DNA from: Proales similis
Taxonomy: Eukaryota; Rotifera; Eurotatoria; Ploima; Proalidae
Length of the DNA: 64,000 bases
NCBI GenBank assembly: GCA_019059635.1
Contig: JAGVRJ010000014.1
Coordinates: forward strand, 806,001-870,000
Direction of reading: 5' to 3'
Positions 55,367 through 64,000 of this stretch are shown here, in pieces (position 1 is the first letter of the stretch; every line of letters starts with the position of its first letter). Under the pieces are notes generated by a model. The model had not been told where the DNA came from. It did no database searches and saw only the letters and a list, made by a program, of their open reading frames with translations. The translations under genes and the position numbers were made by a program.

Positions 55367-58300
55367 ATGCAGCTGATCTGTGAACTTGTTGGGAAGGAGA
55401 ACTGCTTTGCGTACTTGAGTGCTGAGCACAATCTGGATGACGTCAGTTGCCTCTCCCTCTCTCTCTCTCTCTCTCTCTCTGGATGAATGAAGAGATTAAC
55501 TTGACACTTTTAAGGCGTCAGTACTCGAACTGCAGCTCGATGATAAACGCATTATCTATGTTAGCGCGCTAGTCGATCACGCTCGATCGAATCGCTCGAT
55601 CGGCTTAAATCGCTTCTTTGCAGCCAATGCTGGCATCGGTCACGGCGCTCATGTAAGCTGCTGCTGCTCGATTCAACAACAGACGGCGTCTTGACGCCTG
55701 CGTCTAGGTGACACTCGGAGCTGTTCATCGATTGGTGCCGTTCGCCTCCTCGGTCGTGGTACGTGCCGAGTCTGCCGATGACCTGGAAATTCTGGTTAGT
55801 CGCTGTTTAATGCGCCGCTCGACGCCCGATACGATCGTTCTGTGTGCCAAGGAGCTCAGCTTGTCTGAAGTCGAGTCTGGCTTGTTAAATCAGATTCGCG
55901 TGCTCTTCGTCGGCCAACTGTTTCCGTGCTGGATCGCTCCAAACAATCACCTCATGTTGCGAGTGGGTGCGTGCCAAATTTCAAATCGACAGAAGCGTGT
56001 CTAATCTTCACTCGCTGTTCATGCAGACCGAATCGAGCCTGCACAAATGAGATTCGCCCTGATCAACAACATGACAAGGCTGGTCGTGGACACGTCCGCG
56101 GCCACCGTCCATTCGAGCCAAACGAGCCGAGCATCGAGCACAATTGACTGCGTTCTGACTGCTCGTGTGCTTGATCGCTCGCACGCACCCGATGATGATA
56201 AGGCAGCGCAGCAAAACGAAGCGGACGCGAATTTCTGCTCGAAATGCTCCAGTTTGACGAGCGTCGCCTTCTCCGCACACAATTCACCACGAGCTGAGCT
56301 TGAATCAGAGAAATTTTTGCTCAAAATCGAACGCCTGCCTTCTCCGCTCGAGCTCTACGCGAGCAAAGCAACCGGCCGGAAGGCGAGCGTTCTCAAATTT
56401 CTGCAATCGTGTGATTCTTCGCTGCCGGTCGATCGATTGGTCCAAGAGGCCGAGACAACTGCTCACTTGCGTTTCGTCTATGCCCAATGCTCGACTCCTC
56501 TCCTGCAGACGATAGACAACGATCGACGACTCAAGCAAATCAGAATGTGCGGCTTTTTGCGTCAACAGCTCGGAATCGAGCGACGCGCCAACGCCCTGGT
56601 CCGAGTGAGTCGGTCCACAATCCAGTCGAGCGCCAGTTCCATCAAGCTGGTCACTGACTGTAAACTAAACGTAATTCATCCTCCTGCTGCCTCTCTGGCG
56701 CTGGCCGCTCTCTTGCGCCTCTCGTTCCTCACTTCCGCCGTCTTGTTCATTGTGTCAGTTGTGTCATTGTTGGCTCAGATCGCGTTCTCTCTAATTAGGA
56801 CAAGGAAGTGCGAGAGGCGTTCTTTCGCTTCATCGACGCGCACACCAACTGCTGCTGTTCGTTTGTTCTCACCGACGGATGCACAGTCAGACTGGAGCAG
56901 GGCACGGAGAGCGAGTTCGATTGCACTTTGCGCGTGGACAATGGCGAACTGGTGGAAATTAGCGCCGCTCTTCTCCTTCAGGATTTGATTCGTGTTCATG
57001 TGGAGAGGGCAGCCACCATGCGACATTCACACTCATGCGTCAACACTGCGTGTGTGCCTGTGAGCGCATACTTTGCCTGCAGGTGAATACAATTAGCGCC
57101 AGAGTGCGACAACTGATGACCATGATCACTCTAGTCTGATCGATCGAGTGGTGGAGAGGACATGGCAGCATTTACTGGCCAATTGGAGCAGCCGAGTGAG
57201 CCTACTCTCGCGTCACATTCTCATTCAAGGTCTGAAGGGCAGCGGCAAGACCAGCGTGTGCCGCCAGTTGGGCAAACTGGTTCAACAAAGCGGCGCCGAG
57301 TACTTTTACGTCAACTGCGAAAAGCTGCTGAGCAAAACGGCCGAAGCCATCCACGAGCTGCTCGGGCTCATGGTCGACGAGTGCACTTGGAGCAGTCGAC
57401 GCGCCGTCTTGTTCCTCGACGATCTCGACCTGTTGATCGAGAGCGGTTCGCAGAATGCGCTCGACCCGAGTCTAATGCTCTACCATCTTCAAATAGTGCA
57501 AGTTGTAAAAAACTTGACTCAGCTGGTGTGGAGCAGGGGCGCCCGTCTTGTGCTGGTCGCCACTTGTACATGCCCGATCAGGCAGCTACCGTCCACGTTT
57601 CATTGTGTCGACGAGCAAGGCTTGTTTGTCAACTTCGAGTCGATTGCATCGCTCGAGCCGAACGTAAGCTCACTGACCGCAAATTAGTCGACTCGGCTGG
57701 ATGCTAATTGATGCAAACAGGACGTGCGCGAGATTGTGCGCGCTCTAGTGCAGCGTGAAGCGATCGCCCTGTCCGACGAGCTAGTCGAACAAGTGGTGAA
57801 CAAAGTCGACGGGGCGTTCGTGTTGCGCGACTTGGAGCGAATCGTGAAGCGAGTGGCGTTCGAGCAGTGGCTCGGCAACGAGCAGCAAGCCATTCAGAGT
57901 GTGCACAGCTACGTGAGTGTGAACCTGAGCGAGGCGAAACTGTTCAAAGCGAGCAACGAGCTCGACTGGACTTGCATAGGCGGCCTAAATTTAATCAAGC
58001 AAAAGCTCAACGAAGTGTTCATTTGGCCCGTCAGACACCGGTCGCTGTTCGAACAGCTCGGCATCAAACAGACCGGACGCGCTCTGCTGTACGGACCGTC
58101 CGGCTGTGGCAAAACACTGATCGCCTCAGCTCTGGCCAACGAGAGCAAATTCAACTACATGAGTGTGAAGGGCCCTGAGCTGCTGAGCAAGTACATCGGA
58201 AGCAGTGAGCAGAACATTCGCGAGCTGTTCACCAAGGCAGAGAGCGCCCGACCCAGCATCATCTTCATCGACGAGTTTGACTCGTTGGCGCCCAGACGAG

Positions 58301-58982
58301 GCGCCGACTCGACCGGTGTTACCGATCGAATGGTCAATCAGCTGCTCACACAGCTGGACGGCGTCGAGCAAGTCGACGGCGTTTACTTGCTTGTGGCCAG
58401 CAGTCGTCCCGACTTGATCGACCCGGCCCTGCTTCGATCGGGCAGAATCGACAATCACCTGTTTGTCGACTATCCGACCATGGTCTGTGATTTCAGCCGA
58501 TGCGCTTCAACTCGATTTAAAATCAAACTCGCTTCGCAGGACGAGCTGATCGAAATTCTCGCCTTGTTCACTCAGGAGCTGAATTTGCACCCGGACGTTG
58601 ACTTGAACGAACTGGCACAGCTTTGCCGCCATTTCAGCGGCGCTGATCTCAAATCGGTGGTTGGCGATGCGCTCTTGAAGGCGTTTCACTCATGTGCCGC
58701 TTTGCAGCAGCAGCAGCAGCCGCAAACATCGGTCGGCGAACAGCAAGAGGCCGATCTTAAACAAGGCATTCAGCTCACTCGGCACATGCTCGTCGAGAGC
58801 ATAGATCAGATAAAGTGTTCGATAAACATCGACGAGCGCACTCGAATCCGTCGAATGTGAGTAAAAGCAGCAATCTAGTCGAAGCATTCAAACTTACCAA
58901 GCTGCAAAGGTACGAGCAGTGGCGTCAGGGAGGCGACTTGGACAGCGCAAAGCACAAGCGGCTCAGGACCATTCAGGCATAG
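55367..58982 (+). CDS. PEX1: PEX1, peroxisomal AAA ATPase
   Basis: Multi-exon gene of roughly 1000 residues (human 1283). The N-terminal barrel domain includes VRAESADDLEILVSRC and LLNQIRVLFVGQLFPCWI, matching PEX1. AAA domain D1 has Walker A GLKGSGKTS and Walker B RAVLFLDDLDLL. D2 has the GGL motif, Walker A GPSGCGKT, KYIGSSEQNIRELF, Walker B IIFIDEFDSLAPRRG, and TGVTDRMVNQLLTQLDGVE with SRPDLIDPALLR as the second region of homology. PEX1 with PEX6 extracts ubiquitinated PEX5 from the peroxisome membrane. An intron at 58483-58539 is 57 bp, stop-free and in frame. The first exon is short (MQLICELVGKENCF...). The tail ends KRLRTIQA; AATAAA follows within 12 bp. Confidence 0.92.
55449..55479. 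repeat. CT microsatellite in PEX1 intron 1
   Basis: A run of CT dinucleotides lies just inside the first PEX1 intron, which makes this intron longer than most in the window. Confidence 0.6.
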
Positions 58983-58993
58983 ATCAACGAGAG

Positions 58994-58999
58994 AATAAA
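58994..58999 (+). terminator. poly(A) signal of PEX1
   Basis: AATAAA starts only 12 bp after the PEX1 stop codon, giving a very short 3' UTR. Confidence 0.5.
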
Positions 59000-59042
59000 C
59001 AGTGCAAATCGGCGGATTAGTTTAAATAGTCTAAATGCGAAT

Positions 59043-59048
59043 TTTATT
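59043..59048 (-). terminator. poly(A) signal of twinfilin
   Basis: Plus-strand TTTATT is AATAAA on the minus strand, about 110 bp after the twinfilin stop and about 45 bp from the convergent PEX1 signal. Confidence 0.45.
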
Positions 59049-59158
59049 CATTGCGCCATTAAGAGTTGGGTTTAGTCGAGTTTGAAATGAAGAATTAAAA
59101 TCGTGAGTGTGCAACCGTGGATTGAAAAGTTGGCCGAGCGAAACTGGGCTGTGCACGC

Positions 59159-60190
59159 TTAGGCTTTGGTAATGCGTCTAGGACCGCGACTAGACGGTCC
59201 CTTGGGCCGGTCGAACTTGAGGCCCTCGTTGGCTCGCTTGGGATGAAGCTCGTCGAGTAGGAAGGACTCGTTGAGCTCGCTGCCCTCGCTGACTTCCACG
59301 GTCTTGGCCACTTGGATGCCGAGCTCGGAGGCCAGGAAGGACAAGAATTCGCCTTTGCTGCTCGAGTAGAGCATGCGCTCTTTAACCGAGCAGGCAAAGC
59401 CCGGCATCGAATAGACAAACACAATCGGGCTGCAGTGTTCATTGTCGAATTGATGTCTGAAGCGAAACAAATGAAAGCGGCCCTCGCTGGTCGGCACTTG
59501 GTCGGGCAGCTGTTGAATGCTCATCGACGAGTCGCTTTTCTTCAGCCGCATGACCTCGTTTTGAATGTCGATCGCCAACTGAACATAGTCGATCTTGCCG
59601 CTCTTCATCGCTTCAAGACTCGACTGCGCCTCTGTGTCGAGCGGAAAGAACACTCCCTTGAGCGTTTTGTGTTTGGTGTCTACGCTGATGCGCGACTGGC
59701 TCTCGCCTTGGTTCATCAGTTGAATCTCCTCTTCGCGCATGGTGAGCGGAGCGGGCGCTTGTCTCGAGCTGAGATGTTTAAGGAAACTGTCCAATCTCAG
59801 GTCGTCCAAATCGACCGCGTGATACTCGTCCTTGATCTGGCCGGCGCCGAACTCCATCTTGAGCGTCGACTTGGTCGCCGCGTAAAGCATTTTGGCCTTC
59901 ACCGACGCCGTGTCCGGAATGAACGTGATCATGGTCCAGTAGTGGCACGAGTTCTGCACCTCGTCCAGACGATGGAACAGGTAGCACGGCGCGCTCTTGT
60001 CCTTGACCAGCGAGGCCACATTGCCGAACTCGCTCTTCCAGTCGGCCTGTTTGACCGGCAGCTCAGCCTGAAGCGCCAGCTCTTCCTGTCCGTTTATGTT
60101 CACTTGCGCTGTTCGTATGTGCCCGTCTTTGCACTGGGCAATGAATGCCCGCAGTTGATCGTTGCATCGTATTCCCGTTTGGTGTGACAT
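59159..60190 (-). CDS. TWF: Twinfilin
   Basis: Single-exon gene, 343 residues, close to the usual 350. It has two ADF-homology domains: the first includes YLFHRLDEVQNSCHYWTMIT and PDTASVKAKMLYAATKSTL; the second includes RFHLFRFRHQFDNEHCSPIVF and YSMPGFACSVKERMLYSSSK. The basic C-terminal tail (LHPKRANEGLKFDRPKGPSS) carries the capping-protein and phosphoinositide-binding KFxRPKGP motif. Twinfilin sequesters ADP-actin and, with capping protein, drives barbed-end turnover. ATG is at 60188-60190 (MSHQTGI). Confidence 0.95.
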   Translation of the reverse strand: MSHQTGIRCNDQLRAFIAQCKDGHIRTAQVNINGQEELALQAELPVKQADWKSEFGNVASLVKDKSAPCYLFHRLDEVQNSCHYWTMITFIPDTASVKAKMLYAATKSTLKMEFGAGQIKDEYHAVDLDDLRLDSFLKHLSSRQAPAPLTMREEEIQLMNQGESQSRISVDTKHKTLKGVFFPLDTEAQSSLEAMKSGKIDYVQLAIDIQNEVMRLKKSDSSMSIQQLPDQVPTSEGRFHLFRFRHQFDNEHCSPIVFVYSMPGFACSVKERMLYSSSKGEFLSFLASELGIQVAKTVEVSEGSELNESFLLDELHPKRANEGLKFDRPKGPSSRGPRRITKA

Positions 60191-60598
60191 TCTCTTAGCT
60201 GCTTTCTCTCTCTATCTCTCTCTCTCTCTAATTGTCTCTCGTTTCTTGTCAAATGATAAGAGCGGCAAATATCGGAACGAGAGTACTATTCAAAGCCGTT
60301 TGCTCTCGTATTATAATAATTGATGCGGCGCAGGCTGGGCGCAGTCGAGGTCGTTCAAGTTAGCAATAATTGATGGTCACTGTTTAAATTGACAAGCAGT
60401 CGCTCACAATAGGTCGGAAGAAAGTAATCGGCGCTCGGCGGATATTGGGCCTAACTGCCTGAGCGAGCCGCAATCAAACAACGGCAAATAACTGCAACTT
60501 AAGCGCAGAGGACAATTTCGGATGTTCGCCAAAAATTATTCATTCGCTGAAAGCAATAGCTGAATAGTCGATGAGAGCGATGTTGGCAGCAGCCTGAA
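60191..60598. promoter_or_regulatory. Divergent promoter region of twinfilin and CNEP1R1
   Basis: About 410 bp between outward-facing genes with a CT tract next to the twinfilin start (about 60204-60230). No coding sequence. Confidence 0.4.
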
Positions 60599-61278
60599 AT
60601 GGATCAGACCGCCGAAGGTAGGCGCCTCAAATCTCCCGCCCATTGATCGAACACATTGACCGTTTCGACTAGACTTGCGCAGCTTCGAGAAGAGGCTTAC
60701 CGAGGTGGTGAGCGCCATGCAGCCATCCATCTGGCGCTATCGAAGTAAGTGCGCCTCTCGCCCTCTCTCTCTCTCTCTCTCTCTCTCTAATTGAATTCGA
60801 TATCTAATGCCAACTCTGACGCGTCCAGTTCTCTTCATATCGCTGATTGTTCTCTCCTTTATTGGCTCCTACTCGTGGCTGACCGACCCGCGCACAGCCA
60901 AGGTACACCCGTCGACTGAGAGAAGACTTTTTCGAAACGAACGCTAACAGTTCGATGATCAGGTGCCGCTCTACGAATCGCTCTGGGATCATCTCACTTT
61001 CAGCCTGAGCTCGTTCATCTTGATTGTGCTGTTCGCTCGAGGTTCTCATCGCCATCTAGTCGCCTCCAACGTGTAAGTGTGACCGAAACTGGCCGCCGGC
61101 TGGTTGCTCCAACTAATCAGCTTCGACCAAAGTCTAACAGCCCGCTGTCGGAGTGTCCTATCCGAATACAACATGTCCTGTGACGACGTAAGTTCGACCG
61201 TTAATCTCGATTCGGCGCCCTTATCGATTGCTCGTTTAGAACGGCCGACTGATTCTTAGACCAAGGCCTTATCACTAG
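60599..61278 (+). CDS. CNEP1R1: CNEP1R1, regulatory subunit of the nuclear-envelope lipin phosphatase
   Basis: Five or six very small exons, none long enough to stand out alone. They join as MDQTAE, DLRSFEKRLTEVVSAMQPSIWRYR, ILFISLIVLSFIGSYSWLTDPRTAK, VPLYESLWDHLTFSLSSFILIVLF, then RCRSVLSEYNMSCDD and NGRLILRPRPYH. The two membrane segments and the closing EYNMSCDD-G-LILKPRP type ending are characteristic of CNEP1R1 (NEP1-R1/TMEM188). With the phosphatase CTDNEP1/Dullard it dephosphorylates lipin at the nuclear envelope and ER and so controls membrane lipid synthesis. ATG is at 60599; TAG is at 61276-61278. The junction near 61070-61135 is the least certain. Confidence 0.88.
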
Positions 61279-61364
61279 AGGCGCTCGGACAACCGGAGCC
61301 CTTTAGTCTGCTTTAACTTTTCTCTCGTTCGTTTTCGAAATCAACGCTTGCAGCAATATATATT

Positions 61365-61380
61365 CGAATAAATTTATTCG
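61365..61380. terminator. Palindromic bidirectional poly(A) signal of CNEP1R1 and CMC1
   Basis: CGAATAAATTTATTCG is a perfect 16-bp inverted repeat. It reads AATAAA on each strand, lies 87 bp after the CNEP1R1 stop and 75 bp beyond the CMC1 stop. It is the only canonical hexamer I found for either gene in this 176-bp gap. Confidence 0.65.
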
Positions 61381-61454
61381 TCGGAAAATGCTAAAGAAAA
61401 TGAGAGCAAGCGAAAGAAGGACGAGAATCGATGTTGGGAAGCGAGTACAAGGGG

Positions 61455-62004
61455 CTATGATGCAGTGGCGCCAGACTGCTCGGCGGCCGGCTCTTTCTTC
61501 TTTCTCAGTTCTTCTTTGGCCTGCTTTCGGATGCTCGGCTCATAGCACGGCTTTTTATAGTACGGGTCCTTGACGATCTCGCCCGTCAGTCTAAAGTGTC
61601 TCCGCTGGGCCAAGTAAATCTCTTCACACTCTTTGCGAAACTGCTCGTCTTGATAGTAGCGGCTCAAGCAGCCGTTCAGCTCGTTCAGATGTTTGCGGCA
61701 TGTGACCACGGTGAGCAGACTCTGAAGAAACGAGCCCTTGTTCTCTTCCATGCATTTGCCGAACTCTATTGGAGAAAGAGAAATGGCTCAAGTAAGGCAC
61801 GGCTCCATGGGCGTCTCTAAACTCACCGTTGACCTGTTGGATGCATTTCTCGTGATTGGCTCGGTTCCTGATCAGCTGCGTGATGAAGACGCTCTCTTCC
61901 ACGTAGCGCATTGAGCGATCGTCCGGGTCTCCCAGGCCGAGCGGGCCGCCCGTGTACTTTTTGCCCAGAGCGTAGACCGTCTCCTTTTCGCCTTTCTCGT
62001 CCAT
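61455..62004 (-). CDS. CMC1: CMC1, mitochondrial cytochrome c oxidase assembly factor
   Basis: Two exons, about 162 residues. The twin CX9C motif is intact once spliced: CIQQVNEFGKC (across the intron after codon AAC) and CRKHLNELNGC, followed by LSRYYQDEQFRKECEEIYL and RHFRLTG, all as in CMC1. These cysteines form two disulfides after MIA40-driven import into the intermembrane space, where CMC1 stabilises COX1 during complex IV assembly. The protein is longer than the usual 106 residues, with about 40 extra residues at the N-terminus and a basic Lys/Glu tail. ATG is at 62002-62004 (MDEKGEKETVYAL). Confidence 0.87.
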
Positions 62005-62874
62005 TTCTAGCCTAAAGAACGAGCCAGTTGTTGCGTCAGATTTGATATTGCCGAACCGAGTACTGCACAGCTCGCTTCCATTTATTTGTTTCAAGCCCTT
62101 GCTCTGGACGAGTTGTTGCGTCAGATTGCAATTCAATCTTAACCTCGACAAGCCCTGGCCTTTGAAATGCATTCAACGAGCCACTCGGTCGATATCAACT
62201 GAGCGACAGGTGCAACTGGCCATCTGGTCAGTCATCGACTGGGTCAAGCATCTCACTCACTGATCAGTTGAGTAAAGAGAGAGAGAGGAGTTCAAGTTGA
62301 ACTGACTGATTCGGCAAATGAGCGCCAATAGACGTCAGAATCGCTTGAATGGGACAAGCAGCAGGGCGGTGGATTAGTGGTCGAATTAGCGACGGAACTA
62401 GTAATCCGTGCGGCAAACGTGGCCTCGTTTGCTCGACAATGATCATTTCGCTTGAACAAGCGTTGTTTTTTTATTTATTTTGGGCCGCTGGGCGTGACCA
62501 TAGCACTTCCGGCCTAATTATCACCAGTTGCCATTATGGTCATTTAGACTCTTTATATAGCGTTGGGATGTCGATCGGACGGTTCGGTCAGTACAAACGC
62601 GAGCGAAATCAAAGCGGCCAACCGTCAACGGAGTGCTCGCCTGGTCGTCTGATAGAAACTGAAGTTAATTATGAGACGAACAAGTGAACGCAGCCGACTC
62701 TTGCAGCAGCAGAGCATCTAGGGCCGCTCTTGGCATAATTCAAACGCTTCGAGTCATATAATCGACGACGGCTCCAAGTTCCAAGTCGGCCGATACGCTC
62801 GGTCAGCATCGATTTTTTTTTTAACTCGAGCGTTTTCCTAGATCGATTGCAAATAGTCTGAAAGCAAACACAAG
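62005..62874. promoter_or_regulatory. Divergent promoter region of CMC1 and SDHD
   Basis: 870 bp between outward-facing mitochondrial-protein genes. The CMC1 side may include an upstream exon, because its frame stays open to about 62172. It contains a GA run (about 62275-62289) and T-rich tracts (about 62464-62480, 62812-62822). No other gene was recognised. Confidence 0.4.
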
Positions 62875-63422
62875 ATGTCGCTTCGTCTTATTGGCAGCTT
62901 AAGAACCTGCATTCGCGCCGTGAGCGCTCGATCGTTCGCCAGTGTCTCCTCCTCGTCAACTGGTTCGGTGAGTTTTCCTTGCGCTTGTTACTCGGGCAAT
63001 TGTTTCTCATCCATGCGAAGGTCAAACGAAGCATATTGCTCGTCAAGCCCACGCAGACCACAGTGAACAACAAGCCATTTGACGCGGTGCGCAAGTTCTC
63101 GCTCGACACCGTGCAGCCGAAGAACGCGCCGACCCACTGGAATCTTGAACGTTACGTGTCAGTGGCTCTGCTCGGCCTCATTCCGGCCGGTCTGATCGCC
63201 GAGAGCACAATTTTGGACCACGTGCTTGCCGCCACTCTGGTCATCCACTCGCACTGGGGTCTTCAGTGCATCATCACCGACTATGTGCATGGTCCCAGCT
63301 TGCCCAAAATAGCCATGGCCTTGTTGTACGCCGCCTCGGCCTTGGCTTTTGTCGGTCTCATCTACTTTAACCAGAAGGACGTCGGCATCTCAAAGGCGGT
63401 AAAAAAGGTCTGGTCCATTTAG
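62875..63422 (+). CDS. SDHD: Succinate dehydrogenase cytochrome b small subunit (SDHD)
   Basis: Two exons with a 53-bp intron (62968-63020). The Arg/Ser-rich presequence (MSLRLIGSLRTCIRAVSARS) targets mitochondria. The mature part has three membrane segments. HSHWGLQCIITDYVHG contains the haem-ligand His and the ubiquinone-site Asp-Tyr pair, as in SDHD. The end is FNQKDVGISKAVKKVWSI, again matching the family. It anchors complex II in the inner membrane and carries electrons to ubiquinone. AATAAA follows at 63487. Confidence 0.94.
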
Positions 63423-63486
63423 ACCCGAGTTGGGATTCGGTGACCGCTCGAGAATCGACAACAAACTCGCTTAGCTTATGACGTTT

Positions 63487-63492
63487 AATAAA
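63487..63492 (+). terminator. poly(A) signal of SDHD
   Basis: AATAAA 65 bp after the SDHD stop codon. Confidence 0.55.
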
Positions 63493-63636
63493 CACGACCA
63501 GAGTTGCCTGTTGCTTGTTGACGTTTGAAGCCGATTGAAAAGGGCGGGCAGTAGAATGCTCGATCTCTCCAATGTCTCGCTTCTCTCTTATTTTTCACTG
63601 TTTGCCAATGATCGTTTAGAAGCAAGAACGCGAGAA

Positions 63637-63837
63637 ATGAGCTCAGTGCAGAAGCGAGCGAAAGCTGCTAGTCGAGGCGAGGCGAACCATGGCGCTCAGT
63701 CAAACAGAACCAAATCCAACGGCTCGTCGCTCTCATTCATTTCGCTGCTTCTCATTGGCTTCATTCTCATTCTGATCTACACAATCTGGAGTTCAATTGA
63801 AACCTACTCGAACAACATGATGAGCGACATGGACTAG
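63637..63837 (+). CDS. 66-residue tail-anchored protein, possibly SERP/RAMP4-like
   Basis: A small open frame starting MSSVQKRAKAASRG with a basic, Asn/Ser-rich N-terminus (about 1-30) and one strongly hydrophobic helix (SLSFISLLLIGFILILIYTI, about 31-50), then a short Asp/Met-rich end. The length (66) and layout equal those of SERP1/RAMP4, the Sec61-associated tail-anchored ER protein, and the QKR...A start resembles its N-terminus, but conservation is weak. The ATG chosen is the one closest to that start; the frame also opens upstream at non-ATG codons. It could be another small tail-anchored protein. Confidence 0.5.
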   Translation: MSSVQKRAKAASRGEANHGAQSNRTKSNGSSLSFISLLLIGFILILIYTIWSSIETYSNNMMSDMD

Positions 63838-64000
63838 TTATTGCACACGCCAATCTCTTTTTTATTTATTCAATCTCTCATTCCCATTTGCTTGTTCACT
63901 CGTAAATCGTCTGTTCTGTGGTCCTGTTTTTTGCCAATTCTTTTTTAAATCTCGTTTCCTAAAAATCGTCAATCAAAATCTCAAATTAGTTTTCTGTTTT

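Noticed and set aside
59312-60187. 291-codon open frame antisense to twinfilin
   Set aside because: Shadow frame of an intact single-exon twinfilin gene; composition is typical of antisense translation.
1-64000. Search for transposons, CRISPR arrays and phage-like or bacterial operon structure
   Set aside because: No transposase, reverse transcriptase, terminal repeats, regularly spaced repeats or operon-like gene strings were seen; the window is ordinary animal DNA.

Overview
This is a eukaryotic, animal nuclear contig from a very compact genome. The window holds 23 protein-coding genes plus the 3' part of one more. Introns are strikingly short, mostly about 49-65 bp with GT..AG ends, and several large genes have no intron at all (Toll-like receptor, UDP-glucuronate epimerase fusion, DNA topoisomerase I, twinfilin). 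Neighbouring 3' ends are often only tens of bases apart. The gene set (a long-type Toll with the Cys-rich connector seen in arthropod Toll-6/7/8/18-wheeler, ELAV, germ cell-less, cysteine string protein, SVOP, a single-PDZ NHERF) suggests a bilaterian, most likely an arthropod with a reduced genome such as a mite. The species cannot be fixed from sequence alone. Almost everything is housekeeping or neuronal; I see no transposon, CRISPR array, rRNA or convincing tRNA.

Layout: the 3' part of a TAK1-like MAP3K (+), then a 5.4 kb gene-free stretch ahead of an intronless Toll-like receptor (+). Convergent with Toll lies an intronless UDP-glucuronate 4-epimerase fused to a glycosyltransferase-like domain (-). 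Next come homocysteine S-methyltransferase (-), SLC12A9 (-), ELAV/Hu (+), germ cell-less (-), meckelin/TMEM67 (-), topoisomerase I (-), TMEM222 (-), a 2.1 kb GA-rich stretch, NHERF (+), a D-amino-acid/D-aspartate oxidase ending in SKL (-), a ferritin (-), and cysteine string protein (-) head to head with SVOP (+). Then RBM39 (+), VAT1 (-), mitoribosomal mS40 (-), an unrecognised 210-residue protein (-), an unrecognised secreted 548-residue protein (+), casein kinase 1 gamma (-), PEX1 (+), twinfilin (-), CNEP1R1 (+), CMC1 (-), SDHD (+), and a 66-residue tail-anchored protein resembling SERP/RAMP4 (+).

Most genes are unrelated neighbours, as is usual in animals. Two head-to-head pairs share a theme: CSP with SVOP (synaptic vesicle) and CMC1 with SDHD (mitochondrial respiratory chain). 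The points most worth a second look are the epimerase-glycosyltransferase fusion, the Toll whose TIR domain lacks its BB loop, a ferritin that has lost several ferroxidase ligands, the secreted protein with three Asn-rich 'IIxN' motifs, and a perfect 16-bp palindrome that supplies the poly(A) signal of two convergent genes.
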